DNA of 64,000 bases from Micromonospora profundi. Its GTDB lineage: Bacteria > Actinomycetota > Actinomycetes > Mycobacteriales > Micromonosporaceae. The stretch lies in NCBI RefSeq assembly GCF_011927785.1, contig NZ_JAATJK010000001.1:1-64000 (forward strand), in the 5' to 3' direction. The position numbers and the translations under genes were made by a program. Positions 32,827 to 41,457 of this stretch are shown here, in pieces; positions within the stretch are counted from its first letter, which is position 1; each line of letters begins with the position of its first letter. The notes below the pieces were generated by a model. That model did not search any database. It was not told where the DNA came from and saw only the letters and a list, made by a program, of their open reading frames with translations.

Positions 32827-33966
32827 ATGCCGTCGCCGCCGCGTGGATTCGAGGTGCCGCTCTGGCGGGCGCTCACGGTGTTCCGGCTGGCCTCCCTGGC
32901 GTACGTCTGCGCGCTCGCGGTGCGCGACGCCGACCGGTACGCCCACCCGGTAGCGGTCGGTGCCCTGATCCTGGTGATGGTCGCCTGGACCGCGGCGACA
33001 AGCGTCGCGTACGCCCGACCGAGCTGGCGCCGCTGGCCGCTGCTGCTGACCGACCTCGGCGTCGTCATGGCCGTCGTGCTGTCCACCCCGTGGGTGGTCG
33101 GGCGGGAGGCGCTCGCCAGCGGCGTACCCACTCTTGGGGTTGCCTGGATGGCCGGCCCGGTGCTGGCCTGGGCCGTCTCCGGTGGCCGGCGGCGGGGCAC
33201 TGTGGCCGCGCTGCTCGTGGCCGGCGCGGACCTGGCCACCCGTGAGCGGATCGGCCAGTCCTCGTTCACCGGGGTGATCCTCATGCTGCTCGCCGGTGTG
33301 GTGGTCGGGCACGTGGCGCGCCTTGCCGCCGACGCCGAGGAGCGCCTGCAACGCGCCGTGGAGCTGGAGGCGGCCACCCGGGAGCGGGAACGGCTGGCCC
33401 GGGGCATCCACGACTCGGTGCTCCAGGTGCTGGCGCTGGTGCAGCGGCGTGGCGCGGACCTGCCCGGCGAGGCCGGTGAGCTGGCCCGGCTGGCCGGCGA
33501 GCAGGAAGCCGCCCTGCGGGCGCTCATCGCAGGCAGCGCCCCGGCCGGTGCCGTCGGGCCGGACCTGCCCGACACGGACGCGGTCGACCTTCGTGCTCTG
33601 CTCGGCCGGTACGCCTCGACGGCGGTGTCGCTGTCCGCGCCCGCGACCCCGGTGCCCCTGCCCCGGCAGGTGGCCCGGGAGGTCGCTGCCGCGACGGGCG
33701 CGGCCCTGGACAACGTGGGACGCCACGCCGGTGGGCGGGCCTGGGTGCTGGTCGAGGACGAGGGGGAGACGGTGACCGTGTCGATCCGTGATGAGGGGCC
33801 GGGCATCCCGGACGGCCGACTGGACGAGGCCGCCGCGCAGGGGCGGCTCGGAGTGAGCCAGTCGATCCAGGGCCGGGTGGCCGACCTCGGCGGGACGGTA
33901 CGGATCATCTCGGCCCCCGAGGCCGGCACCGAGATCGAGCTGACAGTGCCGAGGGCCGGACGGTGA
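32827..33966 (+). CDS. MacS-type sensor histidine kinase (DUF5931)
   Basis: A 379-residue membrane histidine kinase. N-terminal DUF5931-like region has about five hydrophobic helices (residues ~15-170); then a HisKA_3 helix with phosphoacceptor in RERERLARGIHDSVLQVLALV (~residue 199); then HATPase with EVAAATGAALDNVGRHAG and RDEGPGIP. Short extracytoplasmic loops suggest it senses within the membrane. It overlaps the response regulator by 4 bp (GTGA). The pair resembles MacRS of Streptomyces, linked to envelope or morphology, but orthology is unproven. ATG at 32827. Confidence 0.85.
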   Translation: MPSPPRGFEVPLWRALTVFRLASLAYVCALAVRDADRYAHPVAVGALILVMVAWTAATSVAYARPSWRRWPLLLTDLGVVMAVVLSTPWVVGREALASGVPTLGVAWMAGPVLAWAVSGGRRRGTVAALLVAGADLATRERIGQSSFTGVILMLLAGVVVGHVARLAADAEERLQRAVELEAATRERERLARGIHDSVLQVLALVQRRGADLPGEAGELARLAGEQEAALRALIAGSAPAGAVGPDLPDTDAVDLRALLGRYASTAVSLSAPATPVPLPRQVAREVAAATGAALDNVGRHAGGRAWVLVEDEGETVTVSIRDEGPGIPDGRLDEAAAQGRLGVSQSIQGRVADLGGTVRIISAPEAGTEIELTVPRAGR

Positions 33967-34634
33967 CCGCCCTGCGGGTGATGGTCGTCGACGACCATCC
34001 GATGTGGCGGGAAGGCGTGGCCCGCGATCTCACCGAGGCCGGTTTCCTCGTGGTGGCCACCAGCGGTGAGGGACGGCAGGCGATCCGGGTGGCCGCCGCC
34101 GCCCGGCCCGACGTCGTCGTCCTCGACCTGCAACTACCGGACATCTCCGGTGTCGAGGTGGTCCTCGGGCTGCGTGCCGCGCTCCCTCAGGTGCGGGTGC
34201 TGATGCTCAGCGCCAGCGGTGAGGAGCAGTCGGTGCTCGACGCGGTGAAGGCGGGCGCCACCGGCTACCTGGTGAAGTCGACGGCGCCCGCCGAGTTCCT
34301 CGACGCGGTGCGCCGTACCGCCGTCGGTGATCCGGTGTTCACGCCCGGCCTGGCCGGGCTGGTCCTGGGGGAGTACCGCCGGCTGGCCACCGGGCCGGGG
34401 CCGGGGGCCGGGCCGGCCGGAAGCGCGGAACCCGGCACACCCCGGCTCACCGACCGGGAGACGGAGGTGCTGCGCCTGGTGGCAAAGGGGATGTCGTACA
34501 AGCAGATCGCGCAGCGGCTCGGCCTGTCCCACCGCACTGTGCAGAACCACGTGCAGAACACGCTGGGCAAGCTGCAACTGCACAACCGGGTCGAGCTGAC
34601 CCGCTACGCCATCGAGCGGGGCCTGGACGGTTGA
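33963..34634 (+). CDS. NarL/FixJ-family response regulator
   Basis: A 223-residue two-domain regulator. Receiver: VMVVDDHPMWREGV with the acidic pair and phospho-Asp in VVVLDLQLPDISG (Asp53-55 region), and the Lys/Thr switch in LSASGEEQ and YLVKSTAPAEF. A Gly/Pro/Ala linker (~142-160) leads to a LuxR HTH, LTDRETEVLRLVAKGMSYKQ then LSHRTVQNHVQNTLGKL. It is the partner of the upstream kinase (4-bp overlap). Confidence 0.92.
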   Translation: MTALRVMVVDDHPMWREGVARDLTEAGFLVVATSGEGRQAIRVAAAARPDVVVLDLQLPDISGVEVVLGLRAALPQVRVLMLSASGEEQSVLDAVKAGATGYLVKSTAPAEFLDAVRRTAVGDPVFTPGLAGLVLGEYRRLATGPGPGAGPAGSAEPGTPRLTDRETEVLRLVAKGMSYKQIAQRLGLSHRTVQNHVQNTLGKLQLHNRVELTRYAIERGLDG

Positions 34635-34640
34635 GCCCGC

Positions 34641-35213
34641 TCAGACCGAACGCGGCGGTTCGGTCTCGTGGATGGCCAGCTCCTCGGCTGTCGCCCCACC
34701 ACCGGCCGACCCGGCGTCGTACGCCACGGAGTCGGTCTCCTGGCCGGTGTGCGCCCCCTCGTCCGGTTGCACCAGACGACCCACCGTGGCGTCGGCGACA
34801 GTGCCGAGCTGGCCGTGGTCGTAGAGGGAGACCGGCGAGTTCGGGTCCGAGGTGGGGCCCGGATCCATCACGTCGGCGTCCAGTTGGGCTTCCGCGGCGG
34901 CCGCCTCGTTGTCCGCCTCAAGGGCGATCTTCGGGTCGACCGGGCCGGCCAGCGGGTCGTCCACCGGGCGCTCGAAGCTCTCCCGCTGGAGCTTGTAGTC
35001 CAGCGACTCGCCGTCGAGCTGCTCGTCGGCAGTGGTGCCGAAGCGGTCCACCGCCACCGGGGTCCGGTCGCCGGGAAGCTGGGCCGGCTCCGGGCCGTCC
35101 GCCTCGCGCCCGGTGAGGACGTCGTCGTTGGCGGTCGAGTCGTCGTCGGCGGTGTCGGGCAGCCCCTCCGCCTCGGTGTCGGACACGGGGGTCGGGTACT
35201 CGTTGTCGCGCAT
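34641..35213 (-). CDS. DUF5709 domain protein, acidic
   Basis: A 190-residue acidic, cysteine-free protein of the DUF5709 type, recognised by PVSDTEAEGLPD at the start and the central DYKLQRESFERPVDDP, LYDHGQLGTVADATVGRLV and DSVAYDAGSAGGGATAEELAIH. It looks intrinsically disordered for long parts. Possibly stress related, since the family is often near general-stress genes. Function unknown. ATG start 35211-35213. It converges on the response regulator and lies 88 bp downstream of the STAS-ATPase gene, same strand. Confidence 0.8.
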   Translation of the reverse strand: MRDNEYPTPVSDTEAEGLPDTADDDSTANDDVLTGREADGPEPAQLPGDRTPVAVDRFGTTADEQLDGESLDYKLQRESFERPVDDPLAGPVDPKIALEADNEAAAAEAQLDADVMDPGPTSDPNSPVSLYDHGQLGTVADATVGRLVQPDEGAHTGQETDSVAYDAGSAGGGATAEELAIHETEPPRSV

Positions 35214-35301
35214 GTCTGATCACTACCCGCTGCCCTCCCGCCGTAACCGGAGCACTGCCGGTCATGCGGGAGTGAACCGGCCAGCGGGGGCGGAACCGCC
35301 G

Positions 35302-36111
35302 TCAGCCGAACGCCCTGGCCTCGTCGTCCGGGTGCAGCACGCACCAGATGACCTTGCCGTCCGGCACCACGCTGGTACCCCAGCGACGGGCCATCGTGTC
35401 GATCAACAGGAGGCCCCGGCCGCCGGCACGCGTCGGCGGGGACACCCCGGCGAACGTCGGCCAGCGCGGGGAGTGGTCACGGACCGACAGTTGCAGTGTG
35501 TTGTCGTACGGCGCCAGCCGGACGTTCATCACCGTCCGGGCGTGCACCACCACGTTGTTGACCATTTCGGTGACCGCGATCTGGGCCGGTTCGGTCAACG
35601 CCGGCATGCCCCAGTTTCGGCAGCCGGTGGCAACCAACTCGCGGGCCTGCCGAGCGGCCTCCACGGTGGGAGGCAGATCGACGGTCAGCACCGCCGCGAG
35701 TGGCGTCGCGGCGAGCGCTGCCAGCGCGCCGTCCAGGGTGGGCCAGGCCGGGACACCGGCGAACGCGGTGTCGGCGCTACCGGCCCCGGAGACCGCCGGG
35801 TCGCAGAGCAGCAGATCCGCTGCGGGCCAGTCGGCGACCTCCTGGCGGACCTGGGCGAAGACACTCCGCCCCGGAGGTTCGTCGACCCGGAGCCGGGTCA
35901 CGTCGGCGACGATCGGGCCGGGCCGGTCGCAGAGCCGCGCGAGCAGCGCGTCGCGGACCGTGTCGGCGGCGGCCGGGTCGAGCACGCCGCTCAACCGCAC
36001 CACCGCGGACGAGTCGTCCACCTCCACGCGGCAGCGCGTGCCGGCGGGCGCCGCCGCGCCGCCGCTCGGCACGCCGAGGTACGGCGTGTTCGGCCGGTCG
36101 ATGCCCGTCAT
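35302..36111 (-). CDS. STAS-like/RsbW-like ATPase fusion protein
   Basis: A 269-residue two-domain signalling protein. N-terminal ~25-130 resembles an anti-sigma-factor antagonist (STAS) fold (SSAVVRLSGVLDPAAADTVR, IVADVTRLRVDEPPG); C-terminal ~150-262 is an HATPase_c_2 domain with N box AVTEMVNNVVVHA and G2 box GGRGLLLIDTMARRWG. Joining antagonist and kinase folds in one chain suggests an internal partner switch. Start ATG 36109-36111 overlaps the SDR stop codon by 1 nt (TGATG), so it is probably co-translated with the SDR gene. Confidence 0.75.
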   Translation of the reverse strand: MTGIDRPNTPYLGVPSGGAAAPAGTRCRVEVDDSSAVVRLSGVLDPAAADTVRDALLARLCDRPGPIVADVTRLRVDEPPGRSVFAQVRQEVADWPAADLLLCDPAVSGAGSADTAFAGVPAWPTLDGALAALAATPLAAVLTVDLPPTVEAARQARELVATGCRNWGMPALTEPAQIAVTEMVNNVVVHARTVMNVRLAPYDNTLQLSVRDHSPRWPTFAGVSPPTRAGGRGLLLIDTMARRWGTSVVPDGKVIWCVLHPDDEARAFG

Positions 36112-37109
36112 CAGCGACCTGACCGGGATCGGCGGCTCTTCGCCGCGATCGTGCCGACCGCGGTGCCGGCCGCCGCTAGGCCGAAGGCGGCGGTCATCCG
36201 CACCAGGTGCCGGCGACGACCGTTCCAACCACCGTCGTGGCTTGCCTGCCCGTCGGGCCGGAACACGTTGCCGCTGGTGTCCAGCCGGGCACCCGGGCCG
36301 AACTGGGTCCGCTGGGCGTACCAGCCGAGGGTGCGCTCCACAAGCGCCGGCGCGAGCCGCCACTGGAGGCCCACCAACCGGGCGGCACCGCCGGCGTACG
36401 CCTCGCGGCGCGGCCGGCGCAGCAACCGGACGATGGTCTCGGCCACCACCTCCGGCGGATAAACGGGCGGGGGTGGCAGCAACTCGCGGCCGCTGTGGTT
36501 TGCCGCGTGCCGGAAGAACGGGGTGTCGATGGTGGCTGGCAGCACCGTGCAGACGGATATCTGACTCCGGCCGGTGACCCGCAGCTCCTGCCGGATGGTG
36601 TCGGCCAGCCCACGGATGCCGTGCTTGGCGGTGTTGTACGCCGACTGGTACGGCATCGCCACCTCGGCGAGTACCGACGCGTTGTTGACAAGCACCCCGC
36701 CGCCGGCAGCGCTGAGATACGGCAGGGCGGCCTTGATGCCGTGCACAGCGCCGAGCAGGTCGACCTCCAGCACCCGGCGGAACTCGGCGACCGGGATCTC
36801 GTCGAACAGGCCCACAGCGCTCACGGCGGCGTTGTTCACCCAGGCGTCCAGGTGGCCGAACTCGTCCACGGCCCGATCGGCGAGCATCAGCACCGACTCC
36901 AGGTCGGTCACGTCGGTAGGCACCGCCAACGCCCGACCGCCCAGCTCCCGACAGCGCTGTGCCACCTGTCGTAGTGCCGGCTCGCTGCGGGCGGCCACCA
37001 CGACGGCGGCACCCCGGCGGGCCAGCGCGTACGCGGTGGCGGCGCCGATCCCGCTGGACGCGCCGGTGATCACCACGGTCGAATCGTCGAGACTGCGGGT
37101 CAGCGGCAT
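36111..37109 (-). CDS. SDR-family oxidoreductase
   Basis: A 332-residue short-chain dehydrogenase with an extra ~90-residue C-terminal part. NAD(P) loop is VVITGASSGIGAATA (~10-25); the middle NNAS and VLVNNAS; catalytic YNTAKHG supplies Tyr and Lys. The C-terminal extension ends in a hydrophobic, basic segment that could be a membrane helix (AAFGLAAAGTAVGTIAAKSRRSR). Start at ATG 37107-37109 is preferred for length; ATG 37140 is also possible. Substrate unknown. Heads a two-gene unit with the STAS-ATPase. Confidence 0.8.
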   Translation of the reverse strand: MPLTRSLDDSTVVITGASSGIGAATAYALARRGAAVVVAARSEPALRQVAQRCRELGGRALAVPTDVTDLESVLMLADRAVDEFGHLDAWVNNAAVSAVGLFDEIPVAEFRRVLEVDLLGAVHGIKAALPYLSAAGGGVLVNNASVLAEVAMPYQSAYNTAKHGIRGLADTIRQELRVTGRSQISVCTVLPATIDTPFFRHAANHSGRELLPPPPVYPPEVVAETIVRLLRRPRREAYAGGAARLVGLQWRLAPALVERTLGWYAQRTQFGPGARLDTSGNVFRPDGQASHDGGWNGRRRHLVRMTAAFGLAAAGTAVGTIAAKSRRSRSGR

Positions 37110-37336
37110 TCCTGAGCGGTACCCCCGGGCGGACCAGGTCATACCACCGGCCGCCGGACGATCATCGGGAAGCGTGATCTGGTGCGTCGCGGCGGGCTGT
37201 TGGGACTGCCGTGGCGCAGGTGCCGACGCAGCTGAGGTGGGGTGTTTCCCGATCTGCCAGGTTTCGGCTCCAGGCCCTCAGGTTAATGGGACGCTCTGAC
37301 CGGACCGCCGAGGAGAAGATCGCAGGGAGGTGACCC

Positions 37337-38536
37337 ATGCGCGTCGGCCTCGTCTGCGCGCACAGCAGTTCGTACCGGCACGCCGACGGCCCGCCGGTCG
37401 GTACCCAGCAGCACATCGCGCGGGTCGCCGAAGAGCTGGCCGCTCGCGGCCATGATGTCCGGATCTACGAACGCCGCGACGACCCGGAGCTGCCGGTGAC
37501 GGCGGACGTCAACGGCTACCGTGTGCACCGGGTGCCCAGCGGCCCGCCCACCCGGCTGGCCACCGCCGAGCTGATTCCGCACGTGACGGAGTTCGGGCGC
37601 TGGCTGGCCGACGAGTGGGGCGGCGCCTGGCGGCCCGAGGTGGTGCACGGGCACTACTGGATCGGTGGCCTGGCCGCCGCGCACGCCGTCCGTGAAACCG
37701 ACATACCGGTGGTGCAGACCTTCCACTCACTGGGCATCGAGCAACTGCGACACCTGGGCGGCCACTACGACGGGCCGGGGCAGCGGATCCCGCTGGAACG
37801 GGCGTTGACCCGCGCGGTGGACATCGCTGTCGCCCAGAGCAACGACGAGGTGGATGAGCTGACCCGGATGGGTCTGCAACGCAGCTCGGTGGCGATGGTG
37901 CCGGCCGGGGTGGACACCGAGCTGTTCCACCCCGACGGTGAGGCGGCGCCGCGCGAGCAGCGGCCCCGGATCCTCTCCGTCGGCGGGCTCACCGCGGGCC
38001 ACGGCCAGGACGACCTGATCCGGGCCATGCGCCTGGTCGGCGACGCCGAGCTGGTGATCGCCGGTGGACCGCCGGCCAGTCAACTGGCCAACCACGCAGA
38101 GGCACGCCGACTGCGCGAGCTGGCCGAACGGGCCGGGCTGGCCGACCAGGTACGTCTGGTCGGGGCGGTGCCGCACGACCAGATGGCCACCTGGTACCGG
38201 TCGGCGGACGTGGTGGCCTGCACACCGCGGTACTCCTCGGCCGGGCGCGTCTCGCTGGAGGCCATGGCCTGCGGCGTGCCGGTTGTCGGCTACGCGATGG
38301 GCGGCCTTGCCGACGCAGTGGTGGACGAGGTCACCGGCCGTCTGGTGCCGCCCGGTGACGTGCGCACGCTCGGCGTGTCCCTGCGCCGGCTGCTCACCGA
38401 CAACGCCGGCCGGTTCGCGTACGGGCACGCCGCGGTGGACCGGGTCCGCAGCAGCTACACCTGGGAACGCACCGCCGGAGCGCTTGAGCGCCTCTACGAG
38501 CGGGTGGTGAGCCGCCGCAAGCCCGTGGAGGCGTGA
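37337..38536 (+). CDS. GT4-family glycosyltransferase
   Basis: A 399-residue GT-B glycosyltransferase. N-half: MRVGLVCAHSSSYRHADGPP then HIARVAEELAARGHDVRIYERR. C-half: LSVGGLTAGHGQDDLIRAMRLV and the donor site around SSAGRVSLEAMACGVPVVGYAMGGLADAV (EX7E-like). Resembles MshA/sucrose-phosphate-synthase-type retaining transferases. MshA itself is a separate, better conserved gene, and the usual MshA neighbours are absent, so I give no symbol. ATG 37337 with GGGAGGTGA upstream. Monocistronic. Confidence 0.82.
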   Translation: MRVGLVCAHSSSYRHADGPPVGTQQHIARVAEELAARGHDVRIYERRDDPELPVTADVNGYRVHRVPSGPPTRLATAELIPHVTEFGRWLADEWGGAWRPEVVHGHYWIGGLAAAHAVRETDIPVVQTFHSLGIEQLRHLGGHYDGPGQRIPLERALTRAVDIAVAQSNDEVDELTRMGLQRSSVAMVPAGVDTELFHPDGEAAPREQRPRILSVGGLTAGHGQDDLIRAMRLVGDAELVIAGGPPASQLANHAEARRLRELAERAGLADQVRLVGAVPHDQMATWYRSADVVACTPRYSSAGRVSLEAMACGVPVVGYAMGGLADAVVDEVTGRLVPPGDVRTLGVSLRRLLTDNAGRFAYGHAAVDRVRSSYTWERTAGALERLYERVVSRRKPVEA

Positions 38537-38564
38537 ACCCAGGCGGGTCGTGGTCGGTGTCGGC

Positions 38565-39452
38565 TCAGACAGGCCGGCCGATGCCGACCATGGCCCGCCC
38601 ACCCCGCTGCGGCACGGACCGTTCCTGCTGCGGTTTGGCGTACCGGGTCAGGCCGATCACCGAGGCCAGTGTGACCAGGAATCCGACCGCCGCCAACCAC
38701 TCCCGGCCCGGCCAGATCTTGTCGTTGAGCAGCAGCAGCCCGACGATCGCCGCCGGTACCGCACCGGCGGCGTCCATTGCGGCGACCGCGGCGGTCGTCG
38801 AGCCGCGCTGCATGGCCAGGCCGAGCAGCAGTTGGCCGACGATCGAGTGCGCGATCAGCAGGTAGAGCAGCGGGTTGGACAGGAACGCCTCGGCCGACGG
38901 CACCGAAGCCAGCGGCCGGGCCGCGACCGCGGCCGAGGAGAACGCCAGGCCGGCAAGCGAACCCAGCGCCACCGACCCGGGGGCGCCGTGCAGCCGGACG
39001 GCGAAGACGCCGAGCACCCCGATGAGCCCGAGCGCCGCCAGCAGCACGACCGAGCCGGCGGTGCCGAGCTGCCGTGACGGCGCCGGCCGGGCGGCCAGCA
39101 CCAGCGCGGTGATCCCCGCGAAGAGCAGAGCCAGCAGGACCACCTCCGCCAGCGGCAGGCGCCACTTCAGCACCAGTACCCCGAGGATGGCGGTCACCCC
39201 GAGCCCGGCGGCCACACTCGCCTGCACCAGGAACAGCGGCAGGTCCCGCCGGGCCAGGAACGCGAGCACGAAACCGCCGATCTGGCAGCCCAACCCGACG
39301 AGGTACGTCCGGTGCCCGGCGAGGCGCAACAGCAGACCCGGGTCGAAGGTGTGGTGGACCGTTGTGCGGGCCGCAGCCACCGACTGGAGAAGGTTGGCGA
39401 AGCCGTACGCGACGATCATCGCCGCGAGAAAACACCAGCCGGAGGAGACCAC
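38565..39452 (-). CDS. DMT superfamily (EamA-like) transporter
   Basis: A 295-residue membrane protein with about 9-10 hydrophobic helices and internal two-fold repeat. Typical pieces: GWCFLAAMIVAYGFANLLQ, ASVAAGLGVTAILGVLVLKW and, in repeat 2, LAMQRGSTTAAVAAMDAAG. The start is GTG 39450-39452, because the upstream frame reads through hisN. Last gene of the leftward aroA-rsgA-hisN unit, 26 bp after hisN. Substrate unknown. Confidence 0.75.
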   Translation of the reverse strand: MVSSGWCFLAAMIVAYGFANLLQSVAAARTTVHHTFDPGLLLRLAGHRTYLVGLGCQIGGFVLAFLARRDLPLFLVQASVAAGLGVTAILGVLVLKWRLPLAEVVLLALLFAGITALVLAARPAPSRQLGTAGSVVLLAALGLIGVLGVFAVRLHGAPGSVALGSLAGLAFSSAAVAARPLASVPSAEAFLSNPLLYLLIAHSIVGQLLLGLAMQRGSTTAAVAAMDAAGAVPAAIVGLLLLNDKIWPGREWLAAVGFLVTLASVIGLTRYAKPQQERSVPQRGGRAMVGIGRPV

Positions 39453-39478
39453 CTGGCGAGGATAGAGGTTGCCGGGGG

Positions 39479-40297
39479 TCAGCGCTCGGCTGGCCGATCC
39501 AGTCGAGTGAGGATGTCGGTGTGCAGCAACCCATTGGTCGCCACCACGCTGCTCTCGGTGCCCGGCGCGCCCGCCGGAGCCGGTCGACCCGCCAGATCTG
39601 TGACCGTGCCACCCGCCTCGGTGATGATCGGCACCAATGCCGCCACGTCCCACAGTGACAACTCCGGCTCGACCATCACGTCAAGCGCACCCTCGGCCAG
39701 CAGCATGTAGCCGTAGAAGTCGCCGTACGCCCGGCTGCGCCAGCTGGCCCGCATCACGTCGAGCATCGCGTCGAGCCGGCCGGCGCGTTCCCACCCGGTA
39801 AGCGACGAGTAGCAGAAGCTGGCGTCGTCGATCCGGCCGACCGCCGAGACGCTGATCCGCTCGCCGGCGGCAGGGCCCGGTCCGGCGTACGCGCCCGCGC
39901 CCGCGCTGGCCCACCAGCGCCGCCCCAGCGCCGGTGCGGACACCACGCCGACCGCCGGCCGGTCGCCGTCGTAGAGCGCGATCAGGGTGGCCCACACGGG
40001 CACGCCGCGGACGAAGTTCTTGGTGCCGTCGATCGGGTCGACGATCCACCGGCGGCCGCCGGGGTCGGTGTCCGGCTTGGCGCCGTACTCCTCGCCGAGC
40101 AGCCCGTCACCAGGCCGGTGCTCCGCCAGTAGCGCGCGGATCTCCCGCTCCACCGCGGTGTCCGCGTCGGACACCGGTGTGAGGTCCGGCTTGGACTCCA
40201 CACGGAGGTCGAGCGCCCGGAAGCGGGCCGTGGCGACGGCGTCGGCCCGGTCGGCGAGCAGGTGGGCGAGGGTGAGGTCGTCGGCGTACCCGGTCAT
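39479..40297 (-). CDS. hisN: Histidinol-phosphatase, inositol-monophosphatase family
   Basis: A 272-residue IMPase-fold enzyme of the actinobacterial HisN type (histidinol phosphate to histidinol). Metal-binding motifs: LLGEEYG, WIVDPIDGTKNFVRG and, downstream, ELSLWDVAALVPIITEAGG. Compared with true inositol monophosphatases the sequence around ASFCYSSLTGWE is characteristic of Rv3137-like HisN. ATG 40295-40297. Between rsgA and the EamA gene on the same strand, so probably in one operon. Confidence 0.85.
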   Translation of the reverse strand: MTGYADDLTLAHLLADRADAVATARFRALDLRVESKPDLTPVSDADTAVEREIRALLAEHRPGDGLLGEEYGAKPDTDPGGRRWIVDPIDGTKNFVRGVPVWATLIALYDGDRPAVGVVSAPALGRRWWASAGAGAYAGPGPAAGERISVSAVGRIDDASFCYSSLTGWERAGRLDAMLDVMRASWRSRAYGDFYGYMLLAEGALDVMVEPELSLWDVAALVPIITEAGGTVTDLAGRPAPAGAPGTESSVVATNGLLHTDILTRLDRPAER

Positions 40298-40325
40298 GCC
40301 GGCAACCTAGCCGATGCCCGGCGGC

Positions 40326-41438
40326 TCACTCGTCCGGCCCGCGCCGGTCGCCCTCGCCGGGCCCGCGCTGGTCGGCGTCGCCCCGCGAGTCGCCCTCACC
40401 GGCGCGGGAGGCGAGCAACCGGCGGTACGACGCCAGCCGGCGCGCGTCGGCCTTGCCGGCGGCCACCCAGGCGTCCAGCCCGCACTCGGCCTCGTCTGTG
40501 CTGTGGGGGCAGTTCGGCGGGCAGTCGACGGTGCCCTCGACCAGGTCGGGGAAGCCGTGCAGCAGGCTGTCGGCGGAGACGTGCGCCAGCCCGAAGCTGC
40601 GGATGCCGGGGGTGTCGATGATCCAGCCCGGGTCGGTGTCCACGCCGGGCACCGGGGGCAGCCGCAGCGCCACAGCGCTCGTCGAGGTGTGTCGGCCGCG
40701 GCCGATCGCGCTGACCACGCCGACGGCGCGATCGGCGTCCGGGACGAGCCGGTTGACAAGTGTCGACTTGCCCACCCCGGAGTGCCCGACCAGCACCGAC
40801 ACCCGGCCGCCGAGCAGCGCGCGCAGCGCGGCCAGGTCGGCGTCGGGGCGGTTGAGCACGTACGGCAGCTCCAGTTCGGCGTAGTAGCCCAGCACCTCCT
40901 CCGGCCCGGCCAGATCGGCCTTGGTGAGGCAGAGCAGCGGCTCGACGTCCGCGTCATAGGCGGCCACCAGGCAGCGGTCGATGAACCCGGTACGCGGCGG
41001 CGGGTCGGCCAACGCGCTGACGATCACCAACTGGTCGGCGTTGGCGACCACCACCCGTTCCAGCCGACCCTCGGCGGTGCTCTCGTCGTCGTCGGCGGTG
41101 CGGCGCAGCACCGACCGGCGGTCGGCGATCCGGACGATGCGGGCGAGAGCGCCCTCGGCGCCGGAAGTGTCCCCGACAAGGCTGACCCGGTCGCCCACCA
41201 CCACCGACTTACGGCCCAGCTCACGGGCTCTCATCGCGGTGATCGTGGGCAGCTCGGCACCGGCCACGCCGCGCTCGGCACCGGCAAGCACGCAGGTGTA
41301 GCGACCCCTGTCGACGGCGATGACGAAGCCGTCCACAGCGTCGGCGTGTTGGGGACGGGTGCGCGTACGCGGGCGCGACGACTTTCCGGGCCGGACCCGT
41401 ACGTCGTCCTCGTCGTACTCCCGCCGTCTGGTCGCCAG
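40326..41438 (-). CDS. rsgA: Ribosome small-subunit GTPase RsgA
   Basis: A ~370-residue circularly permuted GTPase for 30S maturation. OB domain first, then permuted motifs: G4 LTKADLAG, G1 GHSGVGKSTLVN, G3 DTPGIRSFG, and a C-terminal zinc knuckle (CPPNCPH...C). The usual ATG/GTG/TTG choice (GTG 41334-41336, starting DGFVIAVDRG) would remove a conserved ~34-residue N-terminus. In-frame upstream codons read EYDEDDVRVRPGKSSRPRTR and match the N-terminus of Streptomyces RsgA. The first initiator-like codon there is CTG 41436-41438 with AGAGGA 6 nt upstream. I therefore place the start at CTG. Lies 19 nt downstream of aroA. Confidence 0.85.
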   Translation of the reverse strand: MATRRREYDEDDVRVRPGKSSRPRTRTRPQHADAVDGFVIAVDRGRYTCVLAGAERGVAGAELPTITAMRARELGRKSVVVGDRVSLVGDTSGAEGALARIVRIADRRSVLRRTADDDESTAEGRLERVVVANADQLVIVSALADPPPRTGFIDRCLVAAYDADVEPLLCLTKADLAGPEEVLGYYAELELPYVLNRPDADLAALRALLGGRVSVLVGHSGVGKSTLVNRLVPDADRAVGVVSAIGRGRHTSTSAVALRLPPVPGVDTDPGWIIDTPGIRSFGLAHVSADSLLHGFPDLVEGTVDCPPNCPHSTDEAECGLDAWVAAGKADARRLASYRRLLASRAGEGDSRGDADQRGPGEGDRRGPDE

Positions 41439-41457
41439 GACCTGTCCTCTTCTCGCC

